Shown here: piece after piece, positions 1-7,359 of the stretch
Numbering within the stretch: the first letter of the stretch is position 1
Layout of the letters: the number at the start of each line of letters is the position of its first letter
From: Candidatus Margulisiibacteriota bacterium
Lineage (GTDB): Bacteria > Margulisbacteria > Marinamargulisbacteria > SXXA01 > SICP01
Length of the DNA: 47,542 bases
Assembly: GCA_009691415.1 (NCBI GenBank)
Contig: SICP01000011.1
Span: 1-47,542, forward strand
Direction: 5' to 3'
Notes under the pieces: model-generated
Told to the model about the DNA's origin: nothing
The model's database searches: none
What the model saw: the letters and a program-made list of their open reading frames with translations, nothing else
Program-made: the position numbers and the translations under genes

Positions 1-221
1 AAGACCTTATCGAATGTGCTCAGAAAAGTCATATTGATTACGCAGTCATCACAGACGAATTCGCCAAAGAAATTTCACCTACTACTGGGAAAAAACAGGA
101 TCTCTATGCGGGTGGTTTCGGTGCTTATTATGAGAAAGTTCAAAAAATTACACATAAAGGGACACTCATTAAAAGTATAGATACACAAGGATATGGCGTG
201 ATTCAGGTTTGGAAATTATAA
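1..221 (+). CDS. C-terminal part of an unrecognised protein
   Basis: An open frame enters from the left edge and stops with TAA at 219-221, giving the last 72 residues of a protein. The tail ends in GYGVIQVWKL and shows alternating hydrophobic stretches, but I do not recognise the family. A C-terminal domain of a membrane glycosyltransferase is one guess only. It is followed directly by hairpin-rich DNA. A second, decayed copy of this same tail lies at 621-731, so this copy is the presumably functional one. The 5' part of the gene is outside the window. Confidence 0.6.
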   Translation, partial: DLIECAQKSHIDYAVITDEFAKEISPTTGKKQDLYAGGFGAYYEKVQKITHKGTLIKSIDTQGYGVIQVWKL

Positions 222-303
222 TACATCCTTCTGGCCCCACCCCAACCCTCCCCTAAAAGGGAGGGAGTAGAAAACGTAGCGCTCAATAAGTCCCTTTTTA
301 GGG

Positions 304-572
304 TAAGCCTGTCCGATCTTTTTTCAATACTCATCCCCCAGCCCCTTCTCTCTCCGAAAGAAGGGGAAAATGTATACGCTATTATCAAGTTCCTAAAGGT
401 AAAAAGAGTAGCTTAGAAATAGAAAAGCCTCCCTCTTTGTTTACAGAGAGGGAGGTTTGGATGGTGAGTATTACGTACAGCCCAAAAGATTTGGTGTATA
501 TAAATCGAATGGTTTGAGTGTTATGTTTAATCTCTACAGAAAAATTTTCTTTAAAGACCGGACACCCCAGCC
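304..572. mobile_element. MITE-like non-autonomous element with 8-bp target duplication
   Basis: This 269-bp non-coding segment is flanked on both sides by TTTTAGGG (296-303 and 573-580). Its ends are imperfect inverted repeats: the left end reads AAGCCTGTCCGATCTTT and the right end, reverse-complemented, reads GGCTGGGGTGTCCGGTCTTT. The duplicated copy of the flanking DNA at 786-848 carries a single TTTTAGGG with nothing inserted, so it serves as an empty site. The end of a second copy is found at 13885-13959 in inverted orientation, sharing the block with ATACTCATCCCC and GTATACGCTATT. It also contains a hairpin at about 429-457. No transposase is encoded, so a helper IS would be needed. Confidence 0.7.
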
Positions 573-613
573 TTTTAGGGGGATTGAGGGGACCTAAATT
601 ACACAAGGAGCAA

Positions 614-848
614 AAATTCCAATTTCACCCACAACAGGAAAAAAACAAGATCTCTATGTGGGTGGTTTTGGAGCTCATTAAAAGTATAGATACACAAGGC
701 TATGGCGTGATTCAGATTTGGAAATTATAATACATCCTTCTGGCCCCACCCCAACCCTCCCCTAAAAGGGAGGGAGTAGAAAATGTAGCGCTCAATAAGT
801 CCCCTTTTAGGGGGATTTAGGGGGCTTAAATTACTCAAGGAGCAACAA
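614..848 (+). repeat. second copy of a tandem duplication (gene tail + hairpin + leader)
   Basis: The segment repeats 71-613 in shortened form. Bases 621-731 match the gene tail at 71-221, 732-800 match 222-295 almost base for base, and 806-848 match 573-613, including the sequence ACAAGGAGC that acts as the htpG leader. The second copy lacks the MITE-like insertion and has lost about 41 bp inside the gene tail. The junction at about 614-620 joins a leader sequence straight to the interior of the gene tail, as expected for a simple tandem duplication. Confidence 0.7.
621..731 (+). pseudogene. duplicated, frameshifted tail of the gene at 1-221
   Basis: Bases 621-675 match 71-125 and bases 676-731 match 167-221. 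The intervening 41 bases of the first copy are missing. Because 41 is not a multiple of three, the reading frame breaks: the frame of the first half runs into TAA after GGFGAH. No start codon or ribosome-binding site fits this fragment. It is a by-product of the tandem duplication and not a gene. Confidence 0.7.
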
Positions 849-849
849 A

Positions 850-2649
850 ATGACAACAAAAAACCAAGAAACCATCACTGGCGACATCAGCGTACACACA
901 GGAAACATCCTTCCTATTATTAAAAAATGGCTCTATTCCGAACAAGATATCTTCCTGCGAGAACTTATTTCTAACGCCCATGACGCTATCTTAAAACGTC
1001 AAAAAATTGCCCTTAAAGAAAATCTAGGAACAGTCGAAGGCTGTATCAACATCACATTAAACGCCGAAAAGAAAACCCTCACGCTTAGTGACAATGGCCT
1101 TGGCATGGATAGCGACGAAATCCAAAAATATATCAATCAAATTGCATTTTCGGGTGCAGAAGAATTTGTCAAAAAATATGAAGATAAAAAGGATGCAGGC
1201 AATATCATCGGGCACTTCGGACTTGGATTTTATTCTGCTTTCATGGCAGCAGACCAAGTAGAAATCGAAAGTCGTTCCTACAGAGAAGACGCACAGGCCA
1301 TCAACTGGAAATGCGATGGCGGTACCAAATTTGAAATCACCCCTTCAGAAAAACAAACTGTCGGAACAGACATCATCCTGCACCTCAACACTGAAAGTGA
1401 AAAATATCTCAAAAACGACCTTGTAGAAACCCTCATTAAAAAATACGACAATTTTTTGCCCGTCGAAATACAAGTCGAAGGCAAAAAAATAAACGATCAA
1501 AATCCGCTATGGGTCAAAAATCCTACAGACGTTACAGACGAAGATTATAAAGTGTTCTACCAAACGTTATTTCCATTTAGCCAAGAACCACTATTCTGGA
1601 TACACCTCAATGTTGATTTTCCATTCAACTTAAAAGGCATTCTTTATTTTCCTAAACTTCAAAGCGAAATGGATTTTAACAAAGGACAAGTCAAACTCTT
1701 TTGCAGACAAGTATTCGTAACCGATAATTCAAAAGAAGTTCTGCCAGAATTTCTCTCTCTATTAAAAGGGGCAATAGATTGTCCAGATATTCCACTCAAC
1801 GTTTCAAGAAGCTACTTACAACAAGATGCCTACGTGCAAAAAATTTCCAAACACATCGTCAAAAAAATAGCTGAAAAACTTACAAGTCTATTTAAAAATG
1901 ATCGGGAAAATTTCGAAAAATATTGGGAAGATATTCACCCCTTTATTAAATACGGCATGATGCAAGACACCGAATTCTATGAAAAAGTAAAAGACATCAC
2001 CCTATTCAAAACAGCCTCTAACACCATGACAACACTTGCTGAATACCTAGAGCGCAACAAAACAGAAAAAGTCGTCTACGCCTCAGATAAGCAAACCCAG
2101 GCTGCCTATATTTCTGCCTGCCAGCAACAAGGGCTAGAAGTTTTGATTTTGGACAACTACATCGACACGCATTTCATCCAATTTCTAGAATCAAAAGATA
2201 GCAAAATTAAATATCAGGCCGTCGACAACTCTCTATCAGAAGCCATCGAAGAAAAAGCAGAGGTCACACCCAAAGAAACCGATGAAAAACTGACAAGCTT
2301 CTTTAAAGAGGCCCTTGGCAAAGATCTGAAAATAGAAATCAAACCACTCAAAACACAAGAGTTATCCGCACTCATCGTAGAGGCAGAATTCAGCAAACGT
2401 CTCAAATCAATGAGCGTCATGATGAAAGGAGATTTCTCTCAACTCCCCACAGACGAAACCCTCATCCTCAATCAAAACAGCCCCATCATCACCAAAATAG
2501 ACGCCCTAGCACAGGCCGGAAATACAGAAGATGCCACACTTCTTGCCCAATACGTCTATGATCTAGCGCTCCTCTCCCAAAAGCCACTCACAGGCGAACA
2601 AATGCAGGCGTTTATTGCCCGTTCAAATAAAGTGCTTGGAAAACTGTAA
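850..2649 (+). CDS. htpG: HSP90-family molecular chaperone HtpG
   Basis: A 599-residue Hsp90-type ATP-dependent chaperone, close to the usual bacterial length (about 620). The N-terminal GHKL ATPase domain shows ELISNAHDA near residue 40, DNGLGMD near 80 and the lid and nucleotide motif GHFGLGFYSAFM near 120. The middle domain carries the arginine-containing stretch NVSRSYLQ near 320, and the C-terminal dimerisation region follows. The start is supported by AAGGAGC nine bases upstream. The leader containing this site is duplicated at 573-613. The protein assists folding of client proteins in the cytoplasm under stress. No sigma-32-like promoter was recognised upstream. Confidence 0.97.
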   Translation: MTTKNQETITGDISVHTGNILPIIKKWLYSEQDIFLRELISNAHDAILKRQKIALKENLGTVEGCINITLNAEKKTLTLSDNGLGMDSDEIQKYINQIAFSGAEEFVKKYEDKKDAGNIIGHFGLGFYSAFMAADQVEIESRSYREDAQAINWKCDGGTKFEITPSEKQTVGTDIILHLNTESEKYLKNDLVETLIKKYDNFLPVEIQVEGKKINDQNPLWVKNPTDVTDEDYKVFYQTLFPFSQEPLFWIHLNVDFPFNLKGILYFPKLQSEMDFNKGQVKLFCRQVFVTDNSKEVLPEFLSLLKGAIDCPDIPLNVSRSYLQQDAYVQKISKHIVKKIAEKLTSLFKNDRENFEKYWEDIHPFIKYGMMQDTEFYEKVKDITLFKTASNTMTTLAEYLERNKTEKVVYASDKQTQAAYISACQQQGLEVLILDNYIDTHFIQFLESKDSKIKYQAVDNSLSEAIEEKAEVTPKETDEKLTSFFKEALGKDLKIEIKPLKTQELSALIVEAEFSKRLKSMSVMMKGDFSQLPTDETLILNQNSPIITKIDALAQAGNTEDATLLAQYVYDLALLSQKPLTGEQMQAFIARSNKVLGKL

Positions 2650-2652
2650 CGC

Positions 2653-2709
2653 TCCCGCACCACCCCTTCTCTATTTGTAAAAATGGGGAGGGGTGTCAGA
2701 AAGGTGGGG
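2653..2709. terminator. possible GC-rich stem-loop between htpG and the convergent gene
   Basis: The gap contains CACCCCTTCTC and GGGGAGGGGTG, which pair with one mismatch across a short AT loop. It sits between two convergent genes, so it may terminate either transcript. No clean U-tract follows, so the call is weak. The sequence style resembles the other C/G-run hairpins scattered in this genome (230-300, 429-457, 6118-6146). Confidence 0.35.
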
Positions 2710-3471
2710 TTAAAACGAAAACTTATACCCGCCCACTAAATTCAAGTAAGTACAAGCAGACTCTCCATCAATAGCATACGTATTTAAACCCGTTTCAAGA
2801 AACAAAGACTCATTCCGCAAACCAAACAGCTTCACATCATGATCAAGCCCTACTAAAAAATTAAATCCAAGAGACCCATTGGTAAGCGGTAAATTCAAAC
2901 CAGCGCCCGCATAAAAAGAAAGCTCAGGGTCTGAAGTTTCGAAAACAACCAGTTCATTTACATATAATACAGCCATCCAATCAGATGTGTTTTTAACTGC
3001 ACCCAAACTAAAACGTGTTACAAAGTTATGATCATAAGCGTGGATAGGAAATGCAGTTAAATCAAGAACAATTCCGATATTTGGAGCAATCGCACCAGCG
3101 CGAATACCAAGTTGAACATCAGATGCGGTTTCATTAATTTTATTAGAACCCAAACCCGCTTCAAACTCTCCAGATTTATCAGTGACTACCGCTGTGAGGG
3201 GTGTGGTTTCAACCTGCGCAATAGGTTGTGTAATAACAGGTGTCTTCTGATGAGAAGCAATAAAATGGGTGTGCTTACGTGAGGCCATATGATGTGACGT
3301 AGAAAGAATCTTGTCTGGAACAGTCGCTAGTTTTTGAGGAAAAACATAAACAGCAGTCTCAGGTGCAACAGATTCAGAAACAGCCTTTACTAAATAAGAG
3401 TACGCACCAAAAACACCCAGTAATAATGAAAGAAATAAAATAGGAAATAGTTTCTTTTGTTTGAAATTCAT
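2710..3471 (-). CDS. predicted outer-membrane beta-barrel protein
   Basis: A 253-residue protein of no recognised family. The N-terminus has a basic start and a hydrophobic segment (about residues 8-28), consistent with an export signal or anchor. A low-complexity Thr/Val/His-rich linker spans roughly residues 35-100. The last 150 residues show alternating strands with Gly and aromatic residues, ending in YKFSF. A terminal Phe is typical of outer-membrane barrels recognised by the BAM machinery. The start is preceded by TAGGAG. It is divergent from the lipoprotein gene at 3540 and shares its short upstream region. Function beyond the envelope location cannot be stated. Confidence 0.6.
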   Translation of the reverse strand: MNFKQKKLFPILFLSLLLGVFGAYSYLVKAVSESVAPETAVYVFPQKLATVPDKILSTSHHMASRKHTHFIASHQKTPVITQPIAQVETTPLTAVVTDKSGEFEAGLGSNKINETASDVQLGIRAGAIAPNIGIVLDLTAFPIHAYDHNFVTRFSLGAVKNTSDWMAVLYVNELVVFETSDPELSFYAGAGLNLPLTNGSLGFNFLVGLDHDVKLFGLRNESLFLETGLNTYAIDGESACTYLNLVGGYKFSF

Positions 3472-3503
3472 GTATGACTTTACTCCTAGGTGATGATTTA
3501 CAT

Positions 3504-3531
3504 TTAAACTTGATTATATTGTGAGTATACT
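3504..3531 (+). promoter_or_regulatory. putative promoter giving a nearly leaderless mRNA
   Basis: A -35-like TTAAAC (3504-3509) and a -10-like TATACT (3526-3531) are separated by 16 bases. The ATG of the lipoprotein gene starts at 3540, only eight bases after the -10 box, and no Shine-Dalgarno sequence is present. The transcript would therefore start at or within a base or two of the ATG. Confidence 0.45.
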
Positions 3532-3539
3532 TTGATAAA

Positions 3540-4487
3540 ATGAAAATTACAAAAATTTGCATAAGTTTTCTCGTTGCACTCTGCCTCACTGGCTGCCCAA
3601 ATAATGAAAATATCTACAAAAACATACAAGAATTCCGTCTAGAAAATAATGGATTTTTTGTGCATTATTATCTATTGCCAGGAACTTCAGAACAAAAAGA
3701 TCTCCTTATCTTTTTAGATGGATCTTCTAAGCAATCGGTACTAGGGCTCAAAGATAAAGCAACCTGGGAAAAATACGGCTTACCCTACTACATCCGTAAG
3801 TCTTTGCCTGAAAACATAGACCTTTTGGTTCCAGAAAAAATTAATATCATACCTGGCCAGGACAGTGGAAAAAATGAAAATTTTTTAATAAACGATACAC
3901 TAAAAAACAAAGCAGCCCTCTATACATTACTCATAAACCAATACCTCAATTCACATACCACCTACAAACACATCTATCTCATGGGCTATTCCGAAGGCGG
4001 ATTTGTACTTCCAAAAATCTATAACAAACTAGCGCATAAAGAAAATATATCAGGGCTCATTCTCTGCGCCTCTGGGGGCCTTTCTTATTATGAAACCTTA
4101 CGCATACAGCAACAGTCTCCACTTCCATTTACAGAGAAATACAGGCAAAGCTTGTCACAACTAGAAAAAGAACTTATCAGAATTAAAATGCGTCCTCATG
4201 CAACAGATCGCTATTATTTTGGGTGGCCGTACTGTAAATGGGCCGATTATATGACGTACAGACCTATTAATGATTTCATCAAAGTACAAATTCCCATTCT
4301 CATGATTCATGGAGATAAAGACCTGAATATCCCCATTGAAAGTGCACAATATGTGAAAGAAGCCTTTGATAAAACGGGCAAGAAAAATTTAACCTATCAT
4401 GAAATAAAAAACGCAGATCACACCTTTAATGGAAAATGTGATCCGCTCATTATGGAAATCCTGGCCTGGATTCCAAGCACATTTTGA
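3540..4487 (+). CDS. alpha/beta-hydrolase lipoprotein
   Basis: A 315-residue protein with a lipoprotein signal: a hydrophobic N-terminus then the lipobox LTGC at residues 16-19, so it should be lipidated at Cys19 and sit in the envelope. The rest is an alpha/beta-hydrolase. The nucleophile elbow is GYSEGG near residue 150, the acid is likely the Asp in HGDKD near 260, and the catalytic His is in DHTFNG near 295. The family includes esterases, lipases and peptidases; the substrate is not predictable. It is probably transcribed from the close promoter at 3504-3531 as a leaderless message. The next gene starts 17 bases after the stop. Confidence 0.75.
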   Translation: MKITKICISFLVALCLTGCPNNENIYKNIQEFRLENNGFFVHYYLLPGTSEQKDLLIFLDGSSKQSVLGLKDKATWEKYGLPYYIRKSLPENIDLLVPEKINIIPGQDSGKNENFLINDTLKNKAALYTLLINQYLNSHTTYKHIYLMGYSEGGFVLPKIYNKLAHKENISGLILCASGGLSYYETLRIQQQSPLPFTEKYRQSLSQLEKELIRIKMRPHATDRYYFGWPYCKWADYMTYRPINDFIKVQIPILMIHGDKDLNIPIESAQYVKEAFDKTGKKNLTYHEIKNADHTFNGKCDPLIMEILAWIPSTF

Positions 4488-4503
4488 ACTATGATATTGG
4501 CCT

Positions 4504-5115
4504 ATGTTGTACAAAATAATCCTAGAATTACTACAAAAACACCTCTACATCGTTCATAGCGAACGCTACGCAAACGAGCAGGGTAGGGGGAAGATTGAAC
4601 GCATCATCGCCAAGCACCCGCTTTTAAAGCCTAAGCTCATTATTGTAAATGACGAACTACACGGATTTAAGAAAATTCAGGATAAAGTCAAAAGCTTAGA
4701 AGAATTCCCAATCTTTCTTGAATTGGATTATGACCTGGACGAAGAAGGCCAAAACTATTTAAATAGCCTCGATCTGTATTCTGAAACAACTCTCAAAATG
4801 GGCAGTTATCTACGAGACGTCATGCAGCTCTCTCAACTCTATAACCACACAGTCTATCTTGAACGCGTTAAACGACTGGATGATCCAACCGAAGAATCCC
4901 TCATTATTTATTCACGTCTCAATGAACTTGTATTTGATGAATCAATAGAAGAAGATTTGGAAGAAGGTTTTATGACCGAAAACGAAGCCCGAGTGCTGGT
5001 TGAAGAAAAAATTTCTGGATTTATTGCGTTTCTCAAACTGCTGGATGCCCTTCTTGTGAAAGGTATTCGAGTCAGCCAAATGGGTCAACTTTTTAAAGCT
5101 TCCAGCGATTTATGA
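4504..5115 (+). CDS. acidic protein of unknown function
   Basis: A 203-residue protein that I do not recognise. It has no signal peptide or membrane segment and looks helical, with an acidic stretch (SIEEDLEEGF) near residue 150. Its TGA overlaps the ATG of trpD by four bases (ATGA type), so the two are very likely translationally coupled. It has no visible Shine-Dalgarno, and a -10-like TATGAT ends eight bases before the ATG. The coupling is the only clue to its role; a link to aromatic amino-acid metabolism would be speculation. Confidence 0.65.
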   Translation: MLYKIILELLQKHLYIVHSERYANEQGRGKIERIIAKHPLLKPKLIIVNDELHGFKKIQDKVKSLEEFPIFLELDYDLDEEGQNYLNSLDLYSETTLKMGSYLRDVMQLSQLYNHTVYLERVKRLDDPTEESLIIYSRLNELVFDESIEEDLEEGFMTENEARVLVEEKISGFIAFLKLLDALLVKGIRVSQMGQLFKASSDL

Positions 5116-6101
5116 TGGATAGCTGTCTAAAAAAACTCACACAAAAACTCTCATTAACATCAGAAGAAAGTGAAGCTTGTCTACAAGAAATTTTTGCTGG
5201 CCAAGTCAAAAAAGAAACCATTAAAGACTTCCTGACTCTGCTACATAACAAAGGTGAAAGTGTTTCTGAAATAGTGGGCTTTGCGACTGCCATGCGTCGT
5301 GCCATGTCACCCATCGAATTGTCAGACAATGCCATCGATATTTGCGGTACAGGGGGATATACCCAAGACCGATTCAACATCTCTACAGCGGCCGCTTTTG
5401 TAATTGCTAGTTTTGGTATTCCCGTTGCCAAACACGGTAATCGAGGATCCAGAAAATCCAATGGCAGTTTCGATTTCTTAGAAGCTCTCGGCATCCAATG
5501 GGATAAAAATATTCAGGCCAGATTTAGTACAACACATCTTGCCTTTCTATTCGCCAGAAATCATCATCCCGCCATGCGTTTCGTCGCTGAGGCAAGGAAC
5601 GAATTACCTTTTAGAACTACTTTTAATCTACTGGGCCCACTCTGTAATCCCGCCTCTGTAAAACGCCAAGTCATTGGAACTTCCACCCAAGAAAATGCTG
5701 AAAAATTAATTGAAGCCCTACAAAAACTAGGGACAGAACGGGCCATGGTCATCGTCGGCTCAAACGGACTAGACGAGCTATCTACAGAAGCACCGTCATT
5801 GCTCTACGAGCTGGTAAACGGAGCTGTCATTAGGGGGGTATTTAAACCGAAAGAGTTGTTTAGGTCTTCAATGCCACTCGATCCAATAGGATCAGCACAG
5901 CAAAATGCCGATTTGTGCCAACGCCTTTTTTCTGAAGGCATAACAGACCATCCCATCTCAAAAGCAATCGCACTCAATGCCGCTGTCGGAGTCTATATCG
6001 CAGGTAAATCTGAGAGTATTGAAAAAGCGTATCCTACCGCATTAGCCGCAATTGAAACAAAAAGAGCGTGGGACATTTTAGAGAAATTTAAATCAATTTA
6101 A
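5112..6101 (+). CDS. trpD: anthranilate phosphoribosyltransferase (TrpD family)
   Basis: A 329-residue enzyme that transfers a phosphoribosyl group from PRPP to anthranilate, the second step of tryptophan synthesis. Visible family marks are DICGTGG near residue 77, where the usual GTGGD has Tyr instead of Asp; the loop KHGNRGSRKSNGSFD; HPAMRFVAEAR near 155; and NLLGPLCNPA near 172. The loop differs from the common HGNRSVSSKSGSAD by losing one Ser. No other trp biosynthesis genes are in the window, so a stand-alone or altered role is possible. A distant TrpD2-like paralogue lies at 33499-34743. Translation is coupled to the preceding gene. Confidence 0.88.
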   Translation: MMDSCLKKLTQKLSLTSEESEACLQEIFAGQVKKETIKDFLTLLHNKGESVSEIVGFATAMRRAMSPIELSDNAIDICGTGGYTQDRFNISTAAAFVIASFGIPVAKHGNRGSRKSNGSFDFLEALGIQWDKNIQARFSTTHLAFLFARNHHPAMRFVAEARNELPFRTTFNLLGPLCNPASVKRQVIGTSTQENAEKLIEALQKLGTERAMVIVGSNGLDELSTEAPSLLYELVNGAVIRGVFKPKELFRSSMPLDPIGSAQQNADLCQRLFSEGITDHPISKAIALNAAVGVYIAGKSESIEKAYPTALAAIETKRAWDILEKFKSI

Positions 6102-6117
6102 AACAAATAGCATAACA

Positions 6118-6146
6118 AGCCCCTCAAACCCCTAAAGGGGGCGCAT
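6118..6146. repeat. short C/G-run hairpin repeat
   Basis: The gap between the convergent trpD and tautomerase genes contains CCCCTAAAGGGGGC. It belongs to the same style of C/G-run palindrome seen at 240-265, 573-600, 745-770 and 800-825. It may act as a bidirectional transcription barrier. Confidence 0.35.
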
Positions 6147-6167
6147 GTAATCGGATATGTTTTTCTC

Positions 6168-6347
6168 TTACTCCAACAAAACTCCGCCCTTAGACCAATT
6201 TTCTCTAGAGTGTTCTTCAATTACAACATACGTAGCAGACTCTGGTTTTCCGGCTATGCGTTTCATGGTGTCTGTTATTTCTTGAACGATTTGTGATTTT
6301 TGATCTTTGGTTAATTTTCCTGCAACCTTTACTTCTATAAATGGCAT
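6168..6347 (-). CDS. 4-oxalocrotonate tautomerase-like enzyme
   Basis: A 59-residue protein of the small tautomerase family, which works as a hexamer with an N-terminal proline as general base. I chose the ATG at 6347 because it gives MPFIEVKV, exposing Pro at position 1 after removal of Met. A longer frame begins inside the upstream gene and would bury this proline. The rest (KLTKDQKSQIVQEIT, then TYVVIEEH) fits the 4-OT fold. The start lies two bases after the stop of the upstream membrane protein, as the last gene of the 12084-6168 operon. Substrate is unknown. Confidence 0.9.
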   Translation of the reverse strand: MPFIEVKVAGKLTKDQKSQIVQEITDTMKRIAGKPESATYVVIEEHSRENWSKGGVLLE

Positions 6348-6349
6348 TG

Positions 6350-6805
6350 TTATCGTCCGTTTTTGGGAAGTGTCCATTCAAAGCTGGTGTCTTCCATGTC
6401 ATCAAAACTAAGCACCCACTTTGTAGATATCTCCGAATACGGCAAGACAAGTTCGCCCGTTATCGAACCAGAATCTTTCGCAACCACTTTCCAGCTGTCG
6501 GGGATAAACGGTGTTTCTGTTTCATCGATTAATAACGCGGTATCTTTAAGATTACTTTCAAGAAGCTCAGGGTACTCATACGACTCCATACGTACGGTAA
6601 ACAAGACCTTGTGGTCAGGCAATAATGTAACGGGAGTGACAATCATTTTGAGACCCTCTCCTATTTTTTCGATAGAACCCAAGTGAAGTTTTGTTTCTTT
6701 GGGCGTGTGTGTAAACTGACGTAAACCCAAAATGAGAAGTACCGGAATCAAAAATACAAATAAAATAATACGGCCTAATCGCAACTTCCCCGCCTCCTTT
6801 TTCAT
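6350..6805 (-). CDS. single-pass membrane protein, unknown function
   Basis: A 151-residue protein with one strongly hydrophobic segment at about residues 12-28 after a basic start, so it is probably anchored in the inner membrane with a periplasmic C-terminal domain. The soluble part is strand-rich, but I do not recognise it. Its ATG overlaps the TGA of the upstream redoxin gene (ATGA), and its stop lies two bases before the tautomerase start. It is therefore firmly inside the operon. Confidence 0.65.
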   Translation of the reverse strand: MKKEAGKLRLGRIILFVFLIPVLLILGLRQFTHTPKETKLHLGSIEKIGEGLKMIVTPVTLLPDHKVLFTVRMESYEYPELLESNLKDTALLIDETETPFIPDSWKVVAKDSGSITGELVLPYSEISTKWVLSFDDMEDTSFEWTLPKNGR

Positions 6806-7359
6806 GATCTATTAACCCATTTGATAGAACAGCCCATTGTCGGAAATTGTTGCTCCGAGAGGGGACGTCCATTACCCAAAGACAAAATCGCTTCTTTCAG
6901 TTCTTCACGTTTTACAAGTGCTTCATCCTGCCAATTGTCATCGACTCGCCCATGGTAACACAAGTGAAGATGATGATCTAAAAGATAAATATCAGGCGTG
7001 CATTGCGCGTCATACGCACGCGAAACAGACTGGTCTGCATCAATCAAATAGGGGAAATCCATGCCTATTTCCGATGCATATTTTGCCATTTCATCTGGAG
7101 AATCTTCAGGATAGTCTGGATGAATATTGGGGTTGATTGCAAGTGTCGTAATTTCTAATGCTTTTGCCAACTTGGCCAACGTAATCAGGCGAGGCCAAAC
7201 CGCTTGCGCATAAGGACAGTGGTTGCAACTAAAAATAATTAAAAGCCCTTTTTCGCCCACAGAATTAACAAGGGTATAACGATCTCCATAAGAATCTTCC
7301 AATTCAAACGAGGGCATTGTGGTGCCAAGCGTGATGGGTTTGGATTCAAGTAAAGCCAT
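6802..7359 (-). CDS. thioredoxin-fold redoxin (AhpC/TSA-like) protein
   Basis: A 185-residue cytoplasmic protein of the peroxiredoxin-like redoxin group. The fold is marked by LGTTMPSFELEDSYGDRYTL near the start, IIFSCNHCPYA with Cys45 and Cys48 in a CxxC arrangement, and TPDIYLLD near 125. Related proteins reduce disulfides or peroxides. I chose ATG at 7359, which overlaps the stop of the ferredoxin reductase by one base (TAATG) and has GGAG upstream. A frame extending to 7470 lies wholly inside that gene and adds nothing family-like. Confidence 0.88.
   Translation of the reverse strand: MALLESKPITLGTTMPSFELEDSYGDRYTLVNSVGEKGLLIIFSCNHCPYAQAVWPRLITLAKLAKALEITTLAINPNIHPDYPEDSPDEMAKYASEIGMDFPYLIDADQSVSRAYDAQCTPDIYLLDHHLHLCYHGRVDDNWQDEALVKREELKEAILSLGNGRPLSEQQFPTMGCSIKWVNRS

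Noticed and set aside
518-730. 70-codon frame across the duplicated gene tail
   Set aside because: It joins MITE sequence, leader repeat and the broken tail in mixed frames; only the last part is gene-like and it is a decayed copy.
5112-6101. trpD as part of a tryptophan operon
   Set aside because: No trpE, trpC, trpB or trpA gene is next to it; only an unknown gene is coupled.
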